From Ramazzottius varieornatus (lineage: Eukaryota; Tardigrada; Eutardigrada; Parachela; Ramazzottiidae): a stretch of DNA of 64,000 nucleotides. This document shows positions 10,357 to 22,449 of this stretch, piece after piece. The stretch is from contig BDGG01000004.1 of the NCBI GenBank assembly GCA_001949185.1, positions 1,730,278 to 1,794,277 of the forward strand, given 5' to 3'. The notes beneath the pieces are model-generated. The model did not search any database. It saw only the letters and a list, made by a program, of their open reading frames with translations, and had not been told where the DNA came from. Both the position numbers and the translations under genes were made by a program. Numbering within the stretch: position 1 is the stretch's first letter; each line of letters starts with the position of its first letter.

Positions 10357-13300
10357 ATGATCGCTCACCCGAGCGCAGTAATGCAGCAAGCTCGACCAGA
10401 GCTCAAGCCAAACATCAACATGCCTCATCCGAAAAGCGAGATGAAGCCTTTCATTCAACGCTTCGTTCCTCCTAATCTGCAACAGATCCAGAAGCTACAC
10501 GGGCTCACTGCGAGCGGAGGAGTCGACGTTTTCAACAGTTATAAGAAACCACCTGCGGTTCTGTGAGTAGCTCGCGTCGATTATTCCATCCGTAACTAGC
10601 TAATCCTATTACTCGCTCTCCTTATCATTTCAGCACTGCAATAACTTTCGGCCCACAAAGCGAAGCTGAAATTCGATCGCAGAGCTGCGTTCAAGTTTGT
10701 GCTAACAAGCTATTCACTCCCACATTTCCGTTCGATCCTGTCCCGAATGGCTTGATGGACACCAAAATGGTATGGCTCGACACTTCCGGTTCGTAGTATT
10801 CGTTAGTGATCATCTGTATAGATTGTGCCTTCTGATTCTTATAGGGTGTCAACTTGCGCAACAAGAAGTGCTCGTCATGCAACAAGCTGAACAGCGACTG
10901 TCCCGGCCACTTCGGCCATCTGCAGCTCTTCTTTCCAGTCTTCCATATGGGCTACATGAAGAACGTCTTCCAGATTATGCAGTGTGTCTGCCAAGTATGT
11001 ATGACGATTGTATAATTATATTGTTATGCGAATCAGACTCGTACCCCTGACATGATGCTTTTTGTTCACAGAACTGTTGCAGAGTTGTCCTTGCTGGTCC
11101 GCAAAGGTCCTCAATGCTGAACAAGGTGTCAAGACCAATGACGATGACATTGAAGAAGGACCTGAAGAAGAAGATCGTCGAGCTTTGCAAAAAACAGAAG
11201 ACCTGTCCTCATTGTGGCACTGTCCAGCCTACAGTGAAAAGAATCGGGTACTATCGCATAGTCATGGAGATTCTTCGGCCTCCGTCCACCCAAAGAAAAC
11301 TTTTGCCATATCTTACCCATATGGCGGAAGTAACCGCCACGGACTCTTCCGGCGGGGACTTTCTACGCATCGACTTGGGAACCGCAAAAGTAAGATTAAT
11401 TGATATCTTGTATGGGACCTAGGCAAACTGTGCCGCAAACAAACTCGGCAAGATCGTTTTCCTAAGTGGCGCATAGTTTCGGTTACGAGGAGAGCATAGC
11501 GNNNNNNNNNNNNNNNNNNNNNNNNNNNNNNNNNNNNNNNNNNNNNNNNNNCGGAAGGCAAAAAGTTCGACCTGACAAGTCCACCATGCCTGACAACTCC
11601 GCTATGCACTCCTTATAGTGACACCGAAAAGGTGGACCACTTTGCAAAACAGTATTGTCGAGTTTGTTTATCGCACTCTATATTTATTATACAATTATAT
11701 CTCGTAATTTATCATTTCTTTTTACTTATTTATTTTTATTCCAAAGGTTGGTTTTATAGATTCTGCTGAATCCCGTGTACTGCTCAAAGATACTCGACAA
11801 CATTCCCATCCAAGACTTCCCCCTCCTTTTCTGCACAGTCGGCTCGCCAGGTGACTTAGTCATGAGATGCGTGCAAGTTCCACCCGTACCTATCCGACCC
11901 ACCGTCATGCAAGAAGCGGAAGGCAGCGCCAATCAAGACGACATCACCGTCGCCATTTCCGGTGTTTTAGCTTTCGATCAGATCCTCCGTGAAAGAATGG
12001 ATAAGGACCCCACTCGTCAGCTGCTAGAGAATTGGGAGAACATGCAGTGGAAGTACAATCAGATCCTCAATGGTACAGCGAAAGACCCGAGTTCCAGCAC
12101 AGCAGCTGTCGCGTTCAGCAAACCCCACAAGGGCTTCGAGCAACGACTCAAAGGAAAACATGGGCGGTTTAGGGGTAACTTGAATGGCAAGCGAGTGAAC
12201 TTTAGTGGTCGTACTGTCATTAGTCCCGATCCCAACTTGAGGTTGGACGAGGTGGGTGTGCCGGTGTACATGGCCAGGATTCTGACGTTTCCGCAGTATG
12301 TGAACTCGAGGAATATTCAAGAGTTGAAGAGGCTGGTGGCGAATGGGTCGACATATCCTGGTGCTTCGAAAGTGACGAAGCATCAACCGGATGGGAATTC
12401 GTACGCAATCAGTTTGAATAACCCGAAGGTTGCAAAGGACCAGGAACATAAACTGGAGATTGGGGATATCGTTGATCGACACTTGAAGGCAAGCTTTTTT
12501 TTTCTTTCGATAATAGCACATACGACTTTGAAAATCTCTGTAGACAATTATTCTATATAACTTTGTCGAAGATTTTACAAATGGGAACTCGACGCACAAA
12601 TTCTGGCCAGAGGTTTTCCCAAGTGGCGCACGTTTCTATTGTCGTTGGCTAACAGCGTGCGCTACTTGAAAGGATCGTCGTGCGGAGCTCGTTTGCTGAG
12701 CTCCCATTTGTGAAATAAGGACGAAGTCCAGTGCTTCTTCTTGTAGTTTCAAGAATATACTTTTGTAGGACGGTGATCCAGTGTTGTTCAACCGCCAACC
12801 GTCTCTCCACAAAATGAGCATCATGTCGCACAAAGCCCGAATACTTCCATCAAGAACTCTTCGCTTTAACGAGTGCGTGTGTACGCCGTACAACGCTGAC
12901 TTCGACGGCGATGAGATGAACATCCATGTCCCTCAAACATACACCGCGCGTGCCGAAGCTGAACACCTCATGTTATCCACGCGTAATATTCTGACACCGA
13001 AGAACGGGGAAGTCATCATCGGTGCTCATCAGGACTTCATCACCGGGTCGTACTTGCTGTCCAATAAGGATAACTTTTTCACAAGATCCGAGTTCGATCA
13101 GCTTGTGACGCAGATGCTGGTGGGAAAGGACAGAGCGCTACAGCTGACCTGGCCGAAACCGGCGGTGTGGAAACCTCAGAAATTGTGGACGGGAAAACAG
13201 GTAAGCCAAGTAACAAAATCTGATAACAATTTGAAATTGGCTATCCTGGCGTTATCCACCTCTATACACCTTTGTTCGGTGGTGAACATGGTACGGGGTA

Positions 13301-16300
13301 TGCAGGAGCGGGATGGTTAAGTGTGTTTGACGGGAAATGAGCCATCACGCTCCTGCATCCACCATGGTGCTTCGGTCTGCGTTGGCTGATATTTGCAGGA
13401 GCAGGATGACAGTTTCGAGCCAAGATCGAGAAATATTTTACAAGGCTTCGTTTCGTGCGATAATCTGAATTAAGAAAACCTCATCGATCTCGCCGATAGG
13501 TTCTGAGTGTAGTGCTGAAACCTAACAAGTATGCTGAAAGCCGGCAACTAAGTATGCGGACCAAAGGCAAGAACTACACCAAGAATGAAGACCTGTGTGA
13601 GAATGACTCATTCATGGTCATTCATAACGGCGAACTGATGGCCGGGACGTTTGACAAGAACAATGTGGGAACAGGCACGAGAAAGAACGTCTTCGCGCAC
13701 TTGTTCCATGACTGCGGAAGCGCTTACGCAGCCGACGTCATTTACCGCCTGACTAGGGTCTCTGCATACTACATCTCGCGCCGTGGGTTCTCCATTGGAA
13801 TCGAAGATGTGTCGCCGAGCACCACACTTCTGCAAACGAAGAAGGAACATGTGGTGAAAGCGTACGGGAAGTGTGAAGATTTAATCGACCAGCTGAAACG
13901 AGGCATCCTGGAGAACCGACCGGGTAAATTACCATTTCGATTTCTGTTTGAGCTTTCTACTCATATTGAAACTTTGTTCTAACGATTCGGCCTTTTGTAT
14001 AGGCTGTACGAAAGAAGAAACGCTGGAAGCGAATATGGTACAAGAACTGTCGACGATTCGAGATCGAATGGGAAAGATCTGCATGGAATCCTTACCCAAG
14101 TCCAATGCGCCACTGATCATGGCACAATGTGGTTCCAAAGGTACGCTTTACTAATCCTGCAGTAGTTATAGGAAATGTCAGCTTACTTTACATTCTGAAG
14201 AGTTCACTAAATAGGATAAGTACCGATGACGACACACCTGCATACTTTTGCTCCGCACATCACGTAAAACTCTGTGTATGCAGGTGGGTGAGCTGTGGGT
14301 ACAGTGAACCAAAGCTTCTGTTTGCCGAGCTTTCATAAGATTGCTCTCAGTTGTACCGGATTTCCAACTTTCGTAATCAAGGAAATGCTTTTTAGGTTCG
14401 GTGATCAACATATCGCAGATGGCAGTCTGCGTCGGTCAGCAGGTGATCAACGGAAAGCGTATCCCGAACGGTTTCGAAGACCGCTCCTTACCGACAGTCC
14501 CACGGTACTCTAAAGAACCATTAGCCAAAGGTTTCGTCGAGAACAGCTTCTACAGCGGTCTGACTCCATCCGAGTTTTTTTTCCACACGATGGCCGGCCG
14601 AGAAGGTCTGGTCGACACAGCTGTCAAGACTGCCGAGACCGGCTACATGCAGCGACGGCTGATGAAATGTCTGGAAGACGTAGTGGTACACTACGACAAG
14701 ACCGTCAGGAACTCCGTCAATGAGATCATCCAGTTCCGCTTTGGTGAAGACGGCTTGGACCCTGCATGCATGGAAGACGACGAAGCCTGCATGGACATGG
14801 AACATCGGTGGAGGCGCGCCAAGAATACGGAAGTGGCACACTTTCAAGCGGGCAACAAGTTGCTGCCAGCCAAAGAACTGCAGGGACGATGGGAGAACGT
14901 GGTAGCGCCTGGTATGGAGCTTAGACTTGGCGACTCGTCACTGACGGGATCAGGTAAGAAATTCTCGTATTGCAGTATGGGTTTTTTCCAACCATTTTAT
15001 TAATTTATTTTTCAAGTTATTTCTGTTGGTTTTTTTTATTATTCTCTAGATATTTTCCAGTTATTGGTTAAGATGAGCAGAAAAGTATAGCTGAAAACTC
15101 TTCCGGGAAAAGATGCTAGTCACGGCTTTGATTCGGTTTTATGTCCTTTAGGTAATGAAGTCAGGTTCTTTCTGGACAGTGTTCGGAAGTTCATTACCGG
15201 AAAGACCGACGCTATGCTGAAAGACGAGCAGAAGTACGGACCCGTAGAAGACTCCAAAGAACTAACTCGCTACCAACGCCATGTCACGATGAAGCAGTTC
15301 GACAAGTTCATCGCTTTGTGTGGTGGTAAGTGGCAGCGGATGACAGTAGAGCCAGGTACGGCGGTGGGTGCTTTGTGTGCTCAGAGTATCGGGGAGCCCG
15401 GCACCCAGATGACGCTTAAGACCTTCCACTTCGCCGGTGTGGCCTCCATGAACATCACACTGGGTGTACCGCGTATCAAAGAGATCATCAACGCTTCCGC
15501 CCATGTCAGTACACCTATCATCACGACTTTCTTGGAAAACAGCAGAGATGAATTGACTGCCAGGAAGGTGAAGGCCAAGTTAGAAAGGTAATGGACTAAC
15601 TACACCAAGACTGCTTTTTTATGACGGGGAAAGCAAACGCTCAGGATCGTCTTCGTCAGTGGCGTACCTTCCCGCCGGTAATAATGAAGAGGTGCGCAGC
15701 TTGAGGTAGCGCACATTCTATCTTATACGTTTGGTTTCCCGGCCTCCCAATTATTATTTTATTTGTTGATTACTCTTTCTGAAGTTTGCGATTGTTTCAA
15801 GGACCATGTTGTCGGAAGTGACGCTAATCATGAGCGATGTCCTGGTGGACGATCAGATCGTGGTGGTGTTTGAGCTGGCTAGAGACATCATCAACCTGTT
15901 GCATCTGCCAGTAACGAGTTATAGTGTGTCAGAGATATTGAAAGCTCATCCGAAAGCTTCCAAACTGATTCGCAATGTTGATTGCTACGGGAAGTGGATC
16001 GTGAAAGTGCAGATCAACGACGAAACTGTGAAAGGGAAGAAGGTGGATAGGAAGACGGCGTTCTTGGGAAGAGCCCACGAATTGAGACGCCTTGCGGCGG
16101 AAGTCGTCGTTGCGGTAGGTGAACCTCGTTTCCTTCTCAACTAAAACTTCCTAATCTGTGTTCTTTTTCTCAGGGTCTGCCATCCGCACATCGGGCTGTC
16201 ATTGCTCAGTCCGCGGAAGATGGTTACAGGTTGCTGGCTGACGGAACCGACTTGCAAGCTGTGTTGGGTCTTCGAGGTATTTTTCTCTTGGTTCTCATAC

Positions 16301-16840
16301 ACTAAGAGTTGGATTCAAGTTCGATGTTTTGTGGAACAGGTGTCGATACTAAACGAACAACAACGAATAACTGCATGGAAATCTTCCGTGTCTTGGGTGT
16401 CGAAGCTGCCCGAGCTTCTATCATCTCTGAGATGCACTATACGATGAAGAGCCACGGCATGAGCATCGACTGGAGGCATTACTCTCTACTAGCTGACACA
16501 ATGACCACAAGGGTAAAAGCTCAATGGTTTTTGCGACTAGGAGAACCAAGAATTGGAAGGATTTCTGTGTTCGCAGGGCAACCTCTTTGGTTTTACGAGG
16601 TACGGGATGGTCAAGATGAAGGATTCGGCGCTCATGCTGGCCTCGTTTGAACAGACCGTGGACCACCTGTACGATGCTGCCTTTTACGGAGTGACTGACG
16701 ATATCGTCGGTGTCAGTGAGTCTGTCATTCTTGGTCAAGATGTTCGTGTTGGAACGGGCCTATGCCGAATCCTCTCAGCGCCTAATGAGAATGCCAGTAA
16801 GGTTCTCTCGAATGTACCGGAAGAGCTCAACATCGACTAG
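10357..16840 (+). CDS. POLR3A: RNA polymerase III largest subunit RPC1
   Basis: Catalytic subunit of nuclear Pol III, which makes tRNA, 5S and U6 RNA. Fourteen exons: 10357-10562, 10634-10769, 10845-10994, 11072-11389, 11760-12488, 12769-13200, 13500-13923, 14003-14140, 14396-14953, 15152-15587, 15802-16114, 16174-16276, 16340-16512, 16577-16840; 1459 residues (human 1390). Visible landmarks in order are the N-terminal zinc ligands ([18 protein letters not shown]), the second cysteine pair (CPHCG), the RFRGNL...[16 protein letters not shown] region, the Mg-binding loop NADFDGDEM at about residue 555, FSGLTP-type bridge/trigger residues ([20 protein letters not shown]) and [18 protein letters not shown]. 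Pol III identity rests on the close match to RPC1 and the absence of a CTD heptad tail. The first 60 residues are an extension relative to human. Intron 12489-12768 uses a GC donor. An assembly gap lies in the intron after exon 4. Confidence 0.97.
11502..11551. other. Assembly gap of 50 N
   Basis: Fifty undetermined bases inside the POLR3A intron 11390-11759. The flanking exons join in phase 0 without missing conserved residues, so no exon is required in the gap. The sequence just left of it resembles one arm of the foldback elements seen in two other POLR3A introns, which may be why the assembly broke here. Confidence 0.95.
12573..12716. repeat. Intronic foldback element
   Basis: An imperfect palindrome inside the GC-AG intron of POLR3A. 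The outer arms share CAAATGGGA-CTC (12578-12590 and 12698-12710, inverted). The inner arms are CAAGTGGCGCACG at 12620-12632 and its near-perfect inverse at 12656-12668, separated by a 23-nt loop. Related arms occur in the introns at about 11440-11480 and 15630-15725. No transposase is present; a non-autonomous foldback/MITE is the likely origin. Confidence 0.6.
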
Positions 16841-16997
16841 TACAGGTTAGAGGAAGCCCCTTCATGTTTCTGTGATGATAGAGCGTTTGGACCGCTCATC
16901 ACGGTACTTTCTTTTTTATCTCGTTCTGTGCATTCACACGTATCTGAACAGGAATCCTTCCCGCTGCTAGAGGTCGTCCGATTAATTTCTTTGAATA

Positions 16998-17516
16998 TCA
17001 TCGAAATATTTGACAAGAGCACGGCTGGTAGTTTTGGCGTTCCATACATACATTAGAGTCTGCTGTTTCTCCCAACCGCCTCAAGGTCAGCCAAAATGCA
17101 AAGTAATCACCTGTGCCAATAATTTTTCTCCTGTATGCCGTGCTTAGAGTACAGACCCGAGTATCCAAGGTGTCTTCTGGTGCTGGAAGTAAGTGGAGGT
17201 TCCTCAGCGTACACCAAAATATTGAAGAGGTTGGAATGTGGTGTGGTGTCAAAAACACGTCTCCTGCGTGCAGATGAGGAAGTACTGGCATGTCATGCAG
17301 AATCGGACACGCGCTCATACAGAAAGTCTTTTGTCCAATAATGGAGTCAGAAAAATGCCGAGAAGGTTCCAGGCCAAGCATGTCCAGACATTTTTCGAAA
17401 AGTTGTTGACGATGTATATAATAAGCGCATTGCACAACAGGAACGATCGTACGAGAAAGTATCAGTTTACTAGTTCGTCTTCTGGTCCTGGTAGCAAAGT
17501 TGCTCCTGAACTCCAA
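16998..17516 (-). CDS. Long unassigned reading frame
   Basis: An uninterrupted frame of 172 codons between POLR3A and the next peptide gene. It contains several Cys and His residues (SACPILHDMPVLPHLHAG) but no domain I recognise and no signal peptide. Shorter frames are open on the opposite strand. It may be a lineage-specific intronless gene or chance. There is no splice or promoter support. Confidence 0.15.
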   Translation of the reverse strand: MEFRSNFATRTRRRTSKLILSRTIVPVVQCAYYIHRQQLFEKCLDMLGLEPSRHFSDSIIGQKTFCMSACPILHDMPVLPHLHAGDVFLTPHHIPTSSIFWCTLRNLHLLPAPEDTLDTRVCTLSTAYRRKIIGTGDYFAFWLTLRRLGETADSNVCMERQNYQPCSCQIFR

Positions 17517-17630
17517 GTTCCAACACGACTGAAGTCAGTTCCCCGTTCTAGCGAAGCCGCTTCGTTACAGTAGTTCGGCATCCTAGCTGGTTAGTGTGGA
17601 TTCTGTGAGAGCGCGACCTTATTGTGAAGA

Positions 17631-18338
17631 ATGGATCGTCGACACCGTGAGAACGTCCTGATCGTGTGCATTGTTTTGATGATGGCCAGTTTCTGCAGTG
17701 GCGCTCGGGTTTGCGACCGCGATACCGTGCGTGGTGAGTTTTCGATTTGTGGTCTCTATCCTCCATTGTATCAATAGAATTACTTTATTTGATTTACTCA
17801 ACAAATAATACGGATGAATATCTGAGCAATGCAAGTTTTATGACAGATGTGTGGCAAAAGTGCGGACATTACTTGAGCAAGCGGAGCATTCAGGACCCGG
17901 CAAGCTCCTTCGTGGGGAGATGGAATGGGCTACGGGCCATCCAGCGCCCCATGATGCCGTCTGTGGCACCTCAGCTGGAACAGGCGGACGTCATTGAATA
18001 CGGTAAACTTAAGTGAATCAAATTTTCCCAAAACTTTGATGCGGAACCCATCAAAAACTGCCTCCTTTTTGTGATCGGTCAGCTGAACTTCGAGTGCTGT
18101 TGTTTTTCCAGATTATGAGGAGCTGGAACGAGAAGAGGTCCCCATATCCAAGCCGGAAAGACTTACCGTGGAACGGAAGAAGCAAGACCAGCAAGAGTCC
18201 GAAGCCCAAGCCGAACAAGGAAGTCGATCTCGACGACCCCGCAATCTTCGCATGCGACTTCGAGGATCCACCAGCGCTGTCGCACGCAACTGCGAAGCGG
18301 TTCTTCAGCAGATGCATCAACTATGCGCTAAGAAATGA
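17631..18338 (+). CDS. Secreted peptide precursor, B-chain-like cysteines
   Basis: Three exons: 17631-17733, 17847-18002, 18112-18338; 161 residues. The N-terminus has a signal peptide (VLIVCIVLMMASFCSGA). Just after it lies VCDRDTVRDVWQKCGHYL, with Cys28-X11-Cys40-Gly, the spacing of an insulin B chain, followed by a KR site at 46-47. The middle is acidic and then very basic (QGSRSRRPRNLRMRLRG). The end is ARNCEAVLQQMHQLCAKK, with only two cysteines spaced CX10C. A canonical A chain would need CC-X3-C-X8-C, so four cysteines remain instead of six. It could be a degenerate insulin/relaxin relative or an unrelated two-helix, two-disulfide peptide hormone. Introns are 113 and 109 nt, both phase 1. 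Confidence 0.65.
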
Positions 18339-18797
18339 TATCTCTTTGTGGATTTTGCTGGTCTATGTATTGTACAGATCTGCATTGTGGAATCTGCTGT
18401 ATCGAAATTCCACTTTATTTACTGGAATCCATGATTTATCGGAAGCCCCTTTTATATGTTATCGTAATTTAATTTAAGTACCAAAGTATTTCGTTGTTTC
18501 ACTCTACATGGAAGAACGTGTTCATTGTGATACGATTATCGCGTCCGAACCTTGACGTCGCATCATAAACCATTTCTTTTTATTGTTCAAAAAATGCTCG
18601 GCGCTCACCGAAGCATAATAAACTCACAAGCAACAGCATGAAGTCTAAAAATTTTAACAGACGCTGCTAAAAAGGTGGGAAGCATAGAAATGTGTCGACA
18701 AAGGCTGTGGTCCTTAGATGGGCCATAAAAATAGAGGCTATACGCTAAAACATCTAGCCGAATCAGCGAATAAAGCGATACATCAGAACTCAGGACG

Positions 18798-21739
18798 TCA
18801 AGAGCTTTCGAAGACGTGGTCCTCAAACGCGCCAGGAGAACCTGCAGTCTTGTTTAGCCGCTGGCTTTCGGTAGCCTTAGATGGCTCGCGACTGGATCTG
18901 GATGGTGAATTCTCCGAAGATGATTCTTGTCGTATGGGGAGACCTATGATTTTACGGATGGACGAAGGCAGTTCCTCAGCCCCGATCAGTTGCAGGTAGA
19001 TGCTTTCAGCCAGCTCCAACGTCTTTTCCAAGTTGATCGTCATCGCCAGGTCGTTGATGTGCTGAAAGGAAACACATTACCGAATAAGAACGAAGAAACT
19101 TCATAAAAACCCACCGGTGGCCTGGTACTTACTCTAAGGATCTCAGTGGAACTAAACTTGTTTTCCACTAAGGTATTCTTCTCCGTGTCCAGTATGGCAT
19201 AAGCGACCAGAAGGTGAAAGTTCTTACAGGGCCTGCCCGTCCACAATACCTGTAACGGAGGCCATGACACCGAACTGGACATACTAGTTTTATAGAAACT
19301 GCCAAACCTACCTCCCACAGACGCATTACATCCTCAAAGCTGAACTCCCGCTTGAAGTGTACAAGCAGCCATCGGAAACAGAAGTACAGCTTGGGATCAT
19401 TGGCGTCTGAAAGAAGAGCTCAAGTAGTTACTTCCACAGGAAGGAGTTCAAACAGTGCTTCCGAAGTGAGAGATTACCAATGTAGCGTTTGAGAGAAGGG
19501 TCGAGGTACTTCATAAGGGTACTCAAATGATCGAGCTCCTAAAATAGCAAAGCACAGTCACACTGTATGCCGTATGTACGAGAGACCCAGACTACTGCTC
19601 TTCCATATTGCTTCCTTTTTACCTTCATCAGTTTCTCCATATCGAAATTGTGGGTCTACGGTAGTGCATCAAATAAATTCTCAAGATCCAATTAAAATAC
19701 ACCTAATCAATCGCGGAAGTGCCTTACAATGGAATCCATAAGGCCGCAAAATGTCCAAAATGTGTCCACTTCATCGCCTTCCATTATGACCATAACGGGC
19801 GTCAGTAGATCACTCATTCCCTGAACGTAACCTAAAAAGAAGATAAACAGAACTCAAGCTAGGTTGACCCCAGTCAACCCTCTAGTTTGACCTCAGACCA
19901 AAAGATAGTTCGGTCATACCTAGGTCAAAATTCAGCATGCAGTACGTCATCAACAGCTCGTTCATCACTTTCAGGGCCGCGCTCTTTCCCTCGAAAAACG
20001 GGTGATTGCGATCCGTGCGATGAACGTCCTTCTCTACGGAAACAGGAAGCTGTAACAGTATATTCAAACGAGGTTATTAGAGTGTCTCACCAATCAGGTC
20101 CTTGCGCTCCCTCCAGATGGAGAATCGCTTTTCCTGCTCCGGGCTGATTGTCGACCATTGACTTTTCATGCGGTAGTAATCAGCGCTGGAACGAGCATTC
20201 GCTTTACAAGAAATCGTACAAAATGCGCAAACGGAAATGCTTACGCTAAAAGCTCACGCTTTCCTCTTCGTTCTTCCATCGTGGCGTTCCAGTCGTAGTA
20301 ACCTAGGAGGTACTTCCACACCTCTTTTCGTAAACTGACATCGACACCCTAATAACGAGAATAATGCTTGATTTTCTACACGTGAGTAGGGCGGTCAGAC
20401 TTCACTTACGCCTCTGAAAACGATATCCTTGACTTCCGCAGCATGCTCGTCCGTTATTCTTCCTTCCGAATCAAAGAAAGACTTCCATTCCGTCGCAGTC
20501 AACGGTGCCCGACGGTGTACCGTATGGCGTGGAGGTAGTTCCAACGGAGGTTTCTGGAAGCTAATGCTGTTGATTTAACGGTGATAGGGAGTAGAGGAGT
20601 GACAGCACACCGAGCATTTGAATGTCTTACAATTGAGATGACTTCGAAGTCCTGGTCATCGTTTGAGGTGGTCTGCAAGTTGTTCATACTTATCGGTGGT
20701 AGCTGAAAGTCGGGGATCCTGTGCGTATCCATAGCGCCGTGTGGACCGCCATCCTCCATCATCGGCGGAGCAAGAACATCGACCGCCGTCATCAGCATGC
20801 TGTGTACTTTCGAGAGACCCAGGAAGGCTGTCGTTACGGGACTTTTCGCGAAGCGCTACGACAACAAGCGATAATCGATATTACAGTATGTTCGAAAAAG
20901 TCATTAGTTCAATCGATGACAGAGCAAAAAAACGATGAAACCGTACCTGCAAAAAATGCGCTGACTGATTCGGAATATCATAGAGGTCTTGTCGTCGTTG
21001 TCTTCCTCGTCTGTCCCGCACCAGACATAAGTGCGGATCCTTAACGGACCTGACGAAGAAAATCGAAGTTGATCCAAACATCATACTGAAAACTTTGATT
21101 AGCGGGATAAGGCAATACCGTTCGATCATTAGCCGTTCTTGAAGAAAGGCGATCAGCTCCTGGTAACCCATATCGTCCAGTTCCAGCGTAGAGTGACTAG
21201 TGCCGTCGTTGGTGATAAACGTCAAACGAACTGGTGCTCCGTCCACTTCGTCCCCATGGACTTTAAAGCACTTCACGTCTTCGATGTCGATGCTGACGTG
21301 GGGTATTCTGTAGCTACCGGTCTTTGTGGAGAACATTGTGCAGTTAACTTGCTCGGCATAGGTCCCATCTTCGGATAACAACGCTTCTTTCCAAGGAGAC
21401 CATTCCAGGCTTGTTCCGAGACGCTCCTGCAATACACGTGGATCATTAGCCCATTACGCTTTGAACATTTGCAGAAAGACTTTAGTGTCGACAGGAGCTC
21501 ACCTTACTGACCACTGACAAAGATCCGATGACTTTTTCCGGAACGGCGATGGCAGCACTATGAGCCAGCTTGGGCATCAGTACATTCACTGCATCCCAGC
21601 ATTTTATCACGGTGACCTGTATATAACAACAACGGGATCACCAAAGATATTCGCAAACCAAAAGTGCAATGACGATAAGATACGAACATAGACCATTCTG
21701 TATAGTCCTTACCTCCGGTTTTTCCAGTTCAGAATTCAT
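18798..21739 (-). CDS. TBC1D15: TBC1D15/17-type Rab GTPase-activating protein
   Basis: Fifteen exons: 21713-21739, 21503-21616, 21119-21426, 20947-21049, 20631-20855, 20410-20553, 20245-20348, 20091-20185, 19920-20033, 19728-19831, 19623-19655, 19478-19538, 19312-19406, 19133-19249, 18798-19061; 635 residues (human TBC1D15 691). An N-terminal lipid/Rab-binding region precedes the TBC domain (about residue 330 onward). The catalytic arginine finger is in EKDVHRTDR (about 374-382) and the glutamine finger in YVQGMSD (about 412). FCFRWLLVHFKREFSFEDVM is also diagnostic. Family members switch off Rab7 and act at mitochondria-lysosome contacts and in mitophagy. The first Met is the only one after an in-frame stop, so the N-terminus is shorter than in human. 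A 33-nt exon is included. Orthology to 15 rather than 17 is not decided. Confidence 0.94.
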
Positions 21740-22449
21740 CGTTGCCGTCTGCTGTCGAACTTCAAATGATGACTTCAAGAACGGGATTTCGTAGCGAGAG
21801 AGGCAGGTCACTGTCGAGGTGGCACCCCGTTCCTTGCGTCTCCTCCTGGAACCTACAGCAGCTGCTTCAACGCTTGTCTTTGACGGACTTCACGACGAGT
21901 TGATCTCGTTGAAATCTACGATGCTGTCACGGTATGCATTGATCCGGTTTTAGGGAGTAGTCCACTCAGAGAAGCGAGAAGTAACAGGACATCCACACCT
22001 CTAGAAATCGGAAATTTAGAATCCATATAAACGTAAACAAAGATCAGAAATCAATGAGTGATGTCATTCAGTATCCAACCAGTGATTTACAGTAATCTGG
22101 GCGTCAGTTCGTTCTGGTGGAATGATTCCAAAAGCTCTTGATTAACTCGCAACTGTATCATACTAGGCTCTGATGATTGATTAGTTGATTCGTGAAAATA
22201 CACCAGTGAACCGCCCCCTGGCTTATGGTCGAACTCTTTGTAAAACACTGGACGCTCTTCGCCGAGTTCGTTTGCCTCTGATCCTCTGCTATCCAAACTG
22301 TACATGTTCTTTTCCTTACAGGTACTGGGTCGTTCGTGTGGAAGTTTGCATCCTGTTGAGCTTGAAAGGTAGGTGCTTGCCGAGACGTTGGACCACTGCG
22401 TCCGCGACGGAGTGGGAGTTTGGAAAGTTCGGACCAAATAACGCGCCAA
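21740..22449. promoter_or_regulatory. Shared upstream region of a divergent gene pair
   Basis: About 710 bp separate the start codons of the TBC1D15-type gene (minus) and SAS-6 (plus). No gene was recognised inside, so it should contain both promoters and 5' UTRs. A minus-strand frame at 22087-22626 runs into the SAS-6 coding exon and is regarded as a shadow. Confidence 0.45.

Noticed and set aside
12024-12599. Minus-strand frame of 191 codons inside POLR3A
   Set aside because: Antisense shadow of the highly conserved exon 5; runs across the splice site.
10357-16840. RNA polymerase II largest subunit (RPB1)
   Set aside because: No heptad CTD, and the sequence follows RPC1 (for example [20 protein letters not shown] context and the C-terminal region), so Pol III is the better call.
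19920-20049. Longer exon 9 start for the TBC1D15-type gene at 20049
   Set aside because: It breaks phase with exon 8. The acceptor at 20034 restores LIEKDVHRTDR, matching the family.
20881-21432. Treating 20881-21432 (minus) as one uninterrupted protein
   Set aside because: Family alignment and splice signals show two exons (21119-21426 and 20947-21049) with a 69-nt intron that happens to be open.
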